Under the pieces are notes generated by a model. The model made no database searches, was not told where the DNA came from, and saw only the letters and a program-made list of their open reading frames with translations. A program made the position numbers and the translations under genes. From the NCBI GenBank assembly GCA_024128875.1, contig JAMYFF010000005.1:124001-188000 (forward strand): a DNA stretch of 64,000 nt, written 5' to 3'. Shown one piece after another: positions 27,369-34,720 of the stretch (position 1 is the stretch's first letter; every line of letters starts with the position of its first letter). Origin of the DNA: Salinilacustrithrix flava (GTDB lineage: Bacteria; Actinomycetota; Acidimicrobiia; Acidimicrobiales; Salinilacustritrichaceae).

Positions 27369-28634
27369 TCAGGTCGTTCGATCGTCGAAGATCGAGACCG
27401 GCTGAGAGTGTTCGACTGGAACTTCGGGCAGACCGTCTGACCGGGAAGGAACCAGAACGGTGGCGGAGCCAGCTGCGACGCTCTCGTGCCGCTGGTTCGT
27501 CGCTTGGAGCCTTAGATCCACTTCGCAGCCACGTTCAGTGAGTCGCTTGTCGGCGACGCTGCACGCGATCCGGTACAGATCGCCGTGGAATACGAAGCCG
27601 CGCAGCGATACTGCGAACCGATAGAGGAACGCATCGTCACCCATCCAGTTCGTGACTGCGTGACTCATCGCAGCGATCCGCTCGGGTCCGCTCTCGACTG
27701 GCGCGGGAAGTCCGACGCGCCTGGCGGCAAACGCATCATGATGAATGGCAGCTTCCGTCACCGGAATGCCCAACTCGTCGCGGGGGAACGCTGCGGGATT
27801 GGTCCTGCGAATCCTGACCGCCTCGGAGTGGGAGTAGTGAAAGCGGCTTGCGTGCAGGCCCGCGCCGCCGACGAACGTCAAGTAGGTCGAGGTTGTCCAA
27901 GGCCCCTTGATGAGGGGCGGCGCCTCGTCGCCCACGGTGACGTCTTCGTACCAGCGCGGTCTCGAGCCCTGGACGTGCTCCTGCAGGTACTCAGCGTCTA
28001 TCTCCGCCAACTCATCGGGCTCATACACGTGCGAGAGGTCGAGAGAAGCGAACCGGTCAAGAGTCGGGCTGGCACGACGCTCCGAACGGATTCGACGTTC
28101 ACTGATGACGCCCACCAGACGCCCCTCAGACGTCCATATCACCGTGTCATTCGTCTCGTGGACCGACCGACGGCCATCCTCCCGCTCACGAACTTCGAGA
28201 TTGGCCAATCCTCCTCGTACCCGAAAGCGCTCACCGGGACGCACCGGACGGAAGAAGGTCATCGCTATCCCGGCGTACGCCCCAGCTGCGCCGGCCAACG
28301 GATCCGAGACATCACCCTCCGATACCGCAAGATGACCCTCCCCGTCGCCCACGTAGCGAAGGAACGTCGGGTGGCCGATCAGGCCCCTCCACCTCGAGGA
28401 TTGCGCGTAGCCCTCATCGCGATAGAGAAGGTTCAGGTCACCGATGCCGCGTGAGTAGCCGGCGAGAGAATCAGTCGAAGCGAGCCGAACCCCCCGCATT
28501 GGCCCGGCCTGTGGCTCGCCGACGCGCGCCCGAAGGCAGTCGATCGCCTGCTCGGTGATGATCACGGGATCGGACTCCCCAATCCCTCCGACCCCCGCCG
28601 ATGCGTCAAAAGTGGAGTCTTGGTTTCGTTCCAC
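27369..28634 (-). CDS. Double-hotdog MaoC-like acyl-CoA dehydratase
   Basis: A 421-residue protein with two MaoC/FAS1-like hotdog domains. The N-terminal one (about 30-190) has AYAGIAMTFFRPVRPGERF. The C-terminal one (about 235-410) has LHASRFHYSHSEAVR, SHAVTNWMGDDAFLYR and VFHGDLYRIACSV, typical of actinobacterial enoyl-CoA hydratases of this type. It probably hydrates an enoyl-CoA produced by the element's dehydrogenase. It is the first gene of its unit; about 107 bp separate it from the binding-protein gene. Confidence 0.85.
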   Translation of the reverse strand: MERNQDSTFDASAGVGGIGESDPVIITEQAIDCLRARVGEPQAGPMRGVRLASTDSLAGYSRGIGDLNLLYRDEGYAQSSRWRGLIGHPTFLRYVGDGEGHLAVSEGDVSDPLAGAAGAYAGIAMTFFRPVRPGERFRVRGGLANLEVREREDGRRSVHETNDTVIWTSEGRLVGVISERRIRSERRASPTLDRFASLDLSHVYEPDELAEIDAEYLQEHVQGSRPRWYEDVTVGDEAPPLIKGPWTTSTYLTFVGGAGLHASRFHYSHSEAVRIRRTNPAAFPRDELGIPVTEAAIHHDAFAARRVGLPAPVESGPERIAAMSHAVTNWMGDDAFLYRFAVSLRGFVFHGDLYRIACSVADKRLTERGCEVDLRLQATNQRHESVAAGSATVLVPSRSDGLPEVPVEHSQPVSIFDDRTT

Positions 28635-29362
28635 GAAATCGCATTGTGAAGGGCCGACCTGCCGTCGTCAAGGGCATTCTCCGCCCCCTACCCGAATCTT
28701 GGCCGTTCGGAGGGAAGGGCACGCCGGCGACCACGCTCGCTTTTCGCTCAGTGGTGCTCTGTTTTCACGCGCGCGGCGCCCCTGGCGGTTCCAAGCGTTG
28801 GCTCCTGTCGATCGCGACGGCCCGCCTCGTGCCGGCGGGATCTGCGCTTCGCTGTGCGCCTCGCACACTCGCCGGGCGGTGGTCGACCGGGCGCCGTACC
28901 GGGTGACCAGCAGCACGAGCGTCGATCCCTCCCGGCATCTCTAACGGACGGATTCCGGGGGAAGACCGCAGGTTCCAGTACGCCAGCTGTGCAGCCGCGT
29001 CGTTGCCGTCAGGCTCGAACCCGCACCTGCTCCACGACATGGTCCGGTGTGGCATGAACTTCCCGGCGCCAACCGAGGTCTCGGCGTCGCGCTCTGCCGT
29101 GCCCTGCTCGGGCGCAAGGACGGGTCTACGCCGGCGCGCGCGACCTCGCGACCGGGACACCACAACCGCTGCGTCAGCACCTACCTGGTCTATCTGCCGC
29201 TACGAGACTGCGGTCGATGACAGCCACGCAACTCGGCGCTTCAGCGCTCTAGGCACAGCCGTCTTGAGCCCTGTTTGTGGAGCCGGCCTCCGGCCGTCCG
29301 GTCGGGCTCCTTGCGCACGACTCAATGCACCTTGGGTTGCCTCTTCTCGTCGACGCAGGACG
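28635..29362. other. Intergenic spacer between catabolic and right-arm modules, no gene recognised
   Basis: About 730 bp. Several overlapping frames are open on both strands but none gives a recognisable domain, ribosome site or plausible composition. The promoter of the minus-strand unit starting at 28634 must lie here. It may be a junction of formerly separate DNA. Confidence 0.5.
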
Positions 29363-29770
29363 GTGAAGCTGGTGCATACCTTCACCGCCATCATCACCTT
29401 CGAACGCCAAGCACTCGTACCCGAGGATGTCGTAAGTGCAGTCACCGTCTCGCTAGCCCAGACGACGACCGTCAACCTCCGCGTTCTCCAGACACACGTC
29501 CATTCCGCTGGATGCCTTGAGGACGGCGAGATGGAGATCCACGACGACGGCAGCTGCTCCTACCTCGAGTGCGATCCCGTCGGCGACCTGCACCAAGTCA
29601 TCTTCGCGGTGACCCTCCGGAGCTCAGAGCGCCGAACAGAACGCATCAGCAAGGTGGTCAGCGATGCCGCTATCACAGCTGATCCCTTGGGGCTATGGGT
29701 GACGACACTTCGGGCCCCGGTGGAGGCCAACGCTCGTATCCAGTGCGAGCCCGGGCCCGCATCTGCCTGA
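29363..29770 (+). CDS. Small protein of unknown function
   Basis: A 135-residue frame starting GTG after GCAGGA. The translation begins VKLVHTFTAIITFERQALVP. It contains alternating hydrophobic segments that read like a beta-alpha fold (VVSAVTVSLAQTTTVNLRV, LHQVIFAVTLRSSERRTERI) plus an acidic, Cys-containing middle (CLEDGEMEIHDDGSCSYLEC). I do not recognise it. The composition looks like a real protein from the start codon on, while the upstream continuation of the same frame does not. It is followed by a strong hairpin at 29810-29857. Confidence 0.55.
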   Translation: MKLVHTFTAIITFERQALVPEDVVSAVTVSLAQTTTVNLRVLQTHVHSAGCLEDGEMEIHDDGSCSYLECDPVGDLHQVIFAVTLRSSERRTERISKVVSDAAITADPLGLWVTTLRAPVEANARIQCEPGPASA

Positions 29771-29809
29771 CCCGACCTGCTTGCGTTCGAGCAGAGCGAC
29801 GGGACAGTT

Positions 29810-29857
29810 GTAACAACCCACTCTTCGTAACGTTGTTTCCCGAGGGTGGGTTGTTAC
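29810..29857. terminator. Strong 12-bp inverted repeat with 24-nt loop
   Basis: GTAACAACCCAC (29810-29821) pairs perfectly with GTGGGTTGTTAC (29846-29857). The left arm is also part of an odd palindrome, GTTGTAACAAC, and the loop contains GTAACGTTG. It could be the terminator of the preceding small gene, or an operator or recombination site for the truncated recombinase gene that starts about 105 bp downstream. Confidence 0.45.
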
Positions 29858-29962
29858 CGGACTTTGCAGGTTCGGAAGGCCCACGAACCCGACATCGCGG
29901 CGACTGCCGGGGCGTCTGCGACGGGCACCGAGGACTTTGACCGTGCCCGACTGAAGGAGAAC

Positions 29963-30622
29963 ATGGTGACGCGCCCGAGCGCAGGGAACGCACTGGTTGC
30001 GGTGGCTGGCCACGCCGTCGAACCACACACGACCATGGACGGGTGGCTAACCGCCGCCACCGCGACGCCCGCTGGTGTGGAGCAGCTTCGGGCGAACAAC
30101 CGAACGCACTCCGAGAACAAGAAGAAGCGGCACACCGATGGAACGCGAGATTCGTATGACCGATGGTGGAAGCTCTTCGGCAGGTGGTTGACCGACCCGG
30201 CACGCCGCGTCCGGGGCCGGGCGCTCCCGGCGGCCACGGTCGAGATGGCGCTCGACCCCACGGACAGCCGCGGCGAGGCGCTGCTGCTGATGTGGTTATA
30301 CGAGCTGACCTACGGGCCCGAGGATTCGCAGGCCGCCGCGGAGTGGCGAGAAGAGTTCGGCTACATCTCGCCCAACACGTTCAACATCGCCGTTGCCGCC
30401 ATCAAGGCGCGATGCGAAGACGAGCTGGGACACCGACCGCAGTTCACGACCGACACCGAAACGGCTCTCACGGGCTGTCGGCAAGAGCTCAGAAAGCACT
30501 ACGGGCCCGACGTGCAGGCGACACCGCTTCTCGGGATACACATCCGCACGATTGTCAGCTACCTGCATCGAGCGCGCCCATCCTGGCGTAGTGACGGAGG
30601 CGGCTGCACCCTCCGATGGTGA
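29963..30622 (+). pseudogene. Truncated tyrosine recombinase (core-binding part only)
   Basis: A 219-residue frame with an excellent ribosome site (AAGGAG, 5 nt before ATG). It resembles the N-terminal half of a phage-type integrase: a basic stretch, a core-binding segment (GTRDSYDRWWKLFGRWL, then ISPNTFNIAVAAIKARCED) and a linker ATPLLGIHIRTIVSYL where the catalytic domain normally begins. Then the frame degenerates (ARPSWRSDGGGCTLRW) and stops. No catalytic Arg, His or Tyr box follows; the next DNA encodes a restriction-subunit tail. A second recombinase, different from the one at 8675, was apparently lost by deletion. The family call rests on pattern only. Confidence 0.5.
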
Positions 30623-31450
30623 CTGAAAGTCGAGGGTCTGTCGAGGGCGCTCGTGAACCACCTGGCGACCGAGGACGACGATGACGATGGACTGCGCGAG
30701 GCGTTCGTGAAGGTGTCCGCCCTCGCCATCATGAAGAAGGTGCGCGAGGCCGTCGACCGCGAGGCGGACGAGCTCGCTGAGAAGTGGTTCGCTGAGCACC
30801 GGGTGGCGATCAAGGAACTGCCCGACGAGCGTCAGCAGGAGTTCGAGGAAATCCGGGCCGAGGCGACGGAACCGACGAAGGGCGAACTGAAGCGACCGCG
30901 CACGCGCATGGAGGACTTTGCCGTCATTCTCGACGACGGCCAGACCGCCGTCGCCCCCGTCGCAACACGCCACCTGATGTCCGACGAAGACGGCGAGTTC
31001 CCCCTGAGCTCGTTGAACGAATGGGAGTACGAAGTCGTCAACGCCGAGCTTGCCCGCGCCTCATGCCGGGGGTGGTACCGCAACCCGCCGCGGGCGGCGG
31101 TCGACTCACTAGGGGTCAGCTACCGGGACCCGGTCGGCAACTGGCGGTCCATGCACCCCGACTTCATCTTCTTCAACGAGGTCGGCGACGACATCGTCGT
31201 GTCGATCGTCGACCCGCACGGCCACCACCTCGAAGACTCGCTGATCAAGCTCCAAGCGCTCGCCAAGTTCGCAGAGCAGTACGGATCGAAGTTCCACCGC
31301 ATCGAGGCCCTCGCCAAAAGCCGCAACCAGATGCGTGTGCTCGACCTACAAGACGCCGCCGTGCGTGCCGGCATCCGGTCCACCGACAAGGCGCCGCTGG
31401 AGCTCTACGACAGCGAGCTGGCCGTCGACTACGACGCATCTGGTGCGTAG
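30575..31450 (+). pseudogene. 3' remnant of a type III-like restriction subunit / DEAD helicase
   Basis: The open part (from GTG 30653, 265 residues) matches the C-terminal domain of R-subunit-like helicases: GWYRNPPRAAVDSLGVSYRD, then MHPDFIFFNE and IVDPHGHHLEDSLIKLQALA, which reads like a PD-(D/E)XK nuclease core. There is no helicase domain. Just upstream, in another frame, VTEAAAPSDGD reads into a stop. Restoring one base would join it to LKVEGLSRALVNHLA, so the remnant also carries a frameshift. It abuts the truncated recombinase, indicating a deletion that fused two gene pieces. The 3' part may still be translated. Confidence 0.6.
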
Positions 31451-31499
31451 CCGGGCGTACGAGGCTGCTGCCGGCGGGCTCTAGGACAAGACTGGGCAT

Positions 31500-34295
31500 A
31501 TGGCGGGGCGGGTTGTGGACGGCTGGTCGATCGACGTCGACGCCTCCGGCGTGCGCGTCGCTGGGCCGCGAATCTCCTTCGAGGTCGACGCCGGCGAGGC
31601 CGATTCGACGTCGTTGCGGTGGGGAGTGTTCGGCCGTCGGTTGTGCCGGGCCGGGCAAAAGCCCGAGCGCATCCGGGGCATGCCGAGAGCGGTGGCCCAA
31701 CATGTCCGTGCTTCGATCGCGAGGGTCGCCGTCGACTCGGAGTTGCGGGCATGGGTAGGTCGCTTCGACGACCTCCAGGCAGCGTGCGAAGGCGGACTCG
31801 CCGCCGGGCGGTGGGTGCCGTGGGACGTCCGCGACGCCTTCCTCGCCGACCGTCGATCCGACTTCCCGACACGCCTCCGTAAGTCGAACGCGCTGGCAAC
31901 GCTCTCGACCCACGAGACCGAGGCGCTGGACTTCAGCGCCGACGACATGGCCGCGCTCGTGAATGCGACCAACGAGAAGGTCCTCAGACGCGAGCTGTCG
32001 GCGCAGCGGGACTTCTTCGCGTCCATTGAATCTCAGCCGCTGACCGACGAACAGGCTCGGGCTGTGGTCACCTTCGACAACCGCGTCCAGGTGCTCGCCG
32101 CCGCCGGGTCAGGCAAGACATCCGTAATGGTCGCCCGAGCCGCTTACGCCGTCGCTCGAGGGTTCGTGCGTCCGGAGCGGATCCTGCTACTCGCCTTCAA
32201 CAAGAAGGCGGCGGACGAACTGCAGGAGCGGATCGAGGCGCGTTTCGCGGCGGCGGGTCTGGACGCAACCGGCGTTCGGGCATCGACGTTCCACTCGTTC
32301 GGTCTGTCCGTCATCGGCGCCGCGACCGGCCGCAAGCCGTCGCTCGCACCATGGGTTGCGGACGGCCGCGAGCTGCAGAAGCTCAGCGAGATCGTCGACC
32401 GTCTACGCGACTCCAACGTCGCGTTCCGGTACAAGTGGGACCTCTACCGGATCGTGTACGCCGCCGTCTCCCTCGACCCGGCGGGCGGACCTGCAGATGC
32501 CTACAACCGAGAGACACGTCAGTCGGGGTTCGAGACCCTCGACGGGAAGATCGTCCGCAGCGAGGGCGAGAGGATGATCGCCGACTGGCTGTTCCTGAAC
32601 GGCGTCGACTACCGCTACGAGCACCCGTACGCCGTCGACGTCGCCGACGCCACACACCGCCAGTACACACCGGACTTCTACTACCCAGACATCGACGCCT
32701 GGCACGAGCACTGGGCGCTCGGGCGCAACGGCAAGCCGCCTGCGGAGTTTCAGGGCTACGAGGACGGGATGCGCTGGAAGCGCACACTGCACGAGCAGCA
32801 CGGCACCGACCTCATCGAGACAACGTTCGCTGAGATCGTCCTCGGAGAAGGCGGGTTCATCGGGTTGGAGGAAGCGCTGACCAGCCGCGGCATCAATCTG
32901 GACTGGAACCCAGACCGTCCGATGCGGCGCGAGCCGGTCTCACACGATCAGCTGGTCAAGCTCGTCCGGACGTTCCTGAGCCACGTCAAGTCGTCGCGAT
33001 CCACGGATGGCGACCTGCGAGACCTGCTCAAGACGTCCCGTAGCGAGCTGTCCGGCGCCCGGACCATGACGTTCCTCGACCTGTTCTGGCCGATCTTCGA
33101 CGCCTGGAACGAAGAACTCCGCAAGGGCGGGTTCGTCGACTTCGACGACATGCTCGGGAGTGCCGCTGACTCGGTTGCCGACGGGTTCGACCCCGGCTAC
33201 GACCTCGTGCTGGTCGACGAGTTCCAGGACTCGTCCCAAGCTCGCAGTCAGCTGGTGCAGGAGCTCGTCGCCCCGCCCGGCCGCTTCCTTATGGCGGTCG
33301 GCGACGACTGGCAGGCCATCAACCGCTTCGCCGGAGCGGACCTGTCGGTCATGACGGACTTCCACCAGCGGTTCGGTCCAGGCCCACAGCTGGCGCTCAC
33401 GACTACGTTTCGATGCACCCAGACGATCTGTGATGTCGCCACCCAGTTCGTGTCCAAGAACCGTCGCCAGTTCGACAAGAGCATGCGTGCCCTGAACCAG
33501 GCCGACCGAGGCTCACCGGTCGAGGTCACTCACACCGACGTACCCGCCGACGCCGTCGCTGCACGACTACGAAGGTGGTCCGAAGAGGCGGGGACCGACG
33601 GTGCCAGCGTGTACGTCCTCGGTCGCTACAACTTCGAGCGCCGAGACGCTTTGCCGTCGGAGATCCCGGAGAACCTCCGCGTGGACTTCCTCACTGTCCA
33701 CTCGGCGAAGGGCTCCGAAGCGGACTACGTCGTCATTCCAGGCATGAAGTCAGGCACTTACGGCTTCCCCTCGACCATCGCAGACGATCCCGTCCTCGAC
33801 TTGGTGATGGGCGAGCCGGACACCTTCGAGCACGCCGAAGAACGACGGCTCCTGTACGTGGCACTGACGCGCGCTCGTCGTGGCGTCCACCTCGTCGCGT
33901 CCCCGTCACGCCCATCTCCGTTCGTGACCGAACTGCTGGACGAGGGTTCATCGGGTGACGGTCGGCTGGTCGTGGAGGTCGACGGACACGGCACGCACGT
34001 GCCTTCGACACAACGCGTGCGGCCTTGTCCGCAATGCAATGGCGGAGCCTTGGTCGCACGCACCGGCGGTCACGGCCGGTTCTTCGGTTGCAGTTCGTTC
34101 CCGGCATGCACCTACACAACCAACGACCCGATCGGTGGGGCGACCACAGCAGCCCCGCCCCGTCGATCCGCAGAAGCGACTACGCCAGCGTGTCCCAGGT
34201 GCGGACGAGGAACGCTTCGGAGGCGAAAAGGCAAGTTCGGTCCCTTCATGGGCTGCACCGAGTATCCAACCTGCCGGTACACGCGAAACGTCTGA
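31500..34295 (+). CDS. UvrD-type helicase with inserted PD-(D/E)XK nuclease and two topoisomerase-type zinc ribbons
   Basis: A 931-residue SF1 helicase. The N-terminal 185 residues form a family-specific domain. Walker A AAGSGKTSV is near 201-209 and STFHSFGLSV follows. An insertion at about 350-430 carries EGERMIADWLFLNGVDY, then YTPDFYYPD and WHEHWAL, the pattern of a restriction-like nuclease. Walker B LVLVDEFQDSS, GDDWQAINRFAGAD, TVHSAKGSEADYV and YVALTRARRGV complete the helicase. Two C-terminal C4 ribbons (CPQC..CSSFPAC and CPRC..CTEYPTC) resemble topoisomerase I zinc fingers. The gene is intact and beside restriction remnants, so an anti-phage or DNA-processing role is plausible but not shown. 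Confidence 0.9.
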   Translation: MAGRVVDGWSIDVDASGVRVAGPRISFEVDAGEADSTSLRWGVFGRRLCRAGQKPERIRGMPRAVAQHVRASIARVAVDSELRAWVGRFDDLQAACEGGLAAGRWVPWDVRDAFLADRRSDFPTRLRKSNALATLSTHETEALDFSADDMAALVNATNEKVLRRELSAQRDFFASIESQPLTDEQARAVVTFDNRVQVLAAAGSGKTSVMVARAAYAVARGFVRPERILLLAFNKKAADELQERIEARFAAAGLDATGVRASTFHSFGLSVIGAATGRKPSLAPWVADGRELQKLSEIVDRLRDSNVAFRYKWDLYRIVYAAVSLDPAGGPADAYNRETRQSGFETLDGKIVRSEGERMIADWLFLNGVDYRYEHPYAVDVADATHRQYTPDFYYPDIDAWHEHWALGRNGKPPAEFQGYEDGMRWKRTLHEQHGTDLIETTFAEIVLGEGGFIGLEEALTSRGINLDWNPDRPMRREPVSHDQLVKLVRTFLSHVKSSRSTDGDLRDLLKTSRSELSGARTMTFLDLFWPIFDAWNEELRKGGFVDFDDMLGSAADSVADGFDPGYDLVLVDEFQDSSQARSQLVQELVAPPGRFLMAVGDDWQAINRFAGADLSVMTDFHQRFGPGPQLALTTTFRCTQTICDVATQFVSKNRRQFDKSMRALNQADRGSPVEVTHTDVPADAVAARLRRWSEEAGTDGASVYVLGRYNFERRDALPSEIPENLRVDFLTVHSAKGSEADYVVIPGMKSGTYGFPSTIADDPVLDLVMGEPDTFEHAEERRLLYVALTRARRGVHLVASPSRPSPFVTELLDEGSSGDGRLVVEVDGHGTHVPSTQRVRPCPQCNGGALVARTGGHGRFFGCSSFPACTYTTNDPIGGATTAAPPRRSAEATTPACPRCGRGTLRRRKGKFGPFMGCTEYPTCRYTRNV

Positions 34296-34531
34296 GCACC
34301 GTCGGCCCGGCGCAATCCTCGTACCTCTAGTTCTTGCGCCCCTACCCAGCTCGCACCACTCGCCGATGACCCTCGACCCTGTTGCAACTGAATGCAACAG
34401 GGCGCAATCTCGGTGTAGGTCACGCACCATCGAAGCCGGAGACCAGCACTTCAAGATGCAACTCGACATTGCAAGAAGTTGCATTGCAACGGGCGCCAAA
34501 GTGCGCGTAGTGCTCGCTGACTCAGGACGCT
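34296..34531. other. Right-end cluster of putative integrase arm sites
   Basis: Non-coding right end of the element. TGCAAC occurs at 34383-34388, 34393-34398, 34457-34462 and 34485-34490, and TGCAAG at 34470-34475. These match hexamers inside the left end (8260-8328), and both clusters flank the 103-bp repeat copies. They fit the arm-type binding sites of a bivalent tyrosine recombinase. Confidence 0.5.
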
Positions 34532-34567
34532 CCGAGGGCTCCGACAGGATTCAGTCGGAGCCCTCGG
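34532..34567. terminator. Perfect 14-bp hairpin near the right attachment site
   Basis: CCGAGGGCTCCGAC (34532-34545) and GTCGGAGCCCTCGG (34554-34567) are exact inverted repeats with an 8-nt loop, about 50 bp beyond the stop of the acyl-CoA dehydrogenase gene (which reads leftwards). It is element DNA. It probably provides the terminator for the host gene after integration, and may insulate the element from host transcription. Confidence 0.6.
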
Positions 34568-34617
34568 TGACAGGACGCTGTCGCTAGGATGCAGACCAGG
34601 CCTGCAGGAGCGGCGTC

Positions 34618-34720
34618 CTAGCGGTTCTGGCGCAGCGGGTCGATGCGACCCTCGGAGATCGCCCGGGCGACGATGCCCTGCTGGATCTGCTCGGTGCCCT
34701 CGAAGATGTCCATGATCTTG
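34618..34720 (-). repeat. Right attachment site: second copy of the 103-bp direct repeat
   Basis: Identical over 103 bp to 8151-8253. Here it forms the functional 3' end of the acyl-CoA dehydrogenase gene: last 33 codons, TAG and the final base of the preceding codon. The catalytic Glu codon (in DIFEGTEQIQQ) lies inside. This copy was most likely carried by the element and restores the interrupted gene. Confidence 0.95.

Larger units (their letters stand above)
8151..34720. mobile_element. Integrative element with catabolic and defence-like cargo, inserted in an acyl-CoA dehydrogenase gene
   Basis: Bounded by a perfect 103-bp direct repeat (8151-8253 and 34618-34720) made of the 3' end of the host acyl-CoA dehydrogenase gene. 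One repeat plus interior is about 26.5 kb. An excisionase-like gene and a tyrosine recombinase are the first two genes inside the left end. Repeated TGCAAC/TGCAAT motifs cluster inside both ends. No conjugation, replication, capsid or terminase gene is seen, so it is a genomic island or mobilisable integrative element rather than a complete ICE or prophage. By eye the interior (notably 13-30 kb) is less GC-rich than the flanks. Excision would rejoin the gene with the left repeat copy. Confidence 0.92.

Noticed and set aside
28668..29163. Minus-strand frames in the spacer as a decayed transposase
   Set aside because: No DDE or other transposase motif and no terminal repeats; composition is that of chance frames in high-GC DNA.
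8151..34720. Prophage
   Set aside because: No capsid, portal, terminase, tail or lysis genes are found; the cargo is metabolic and restriction-like.
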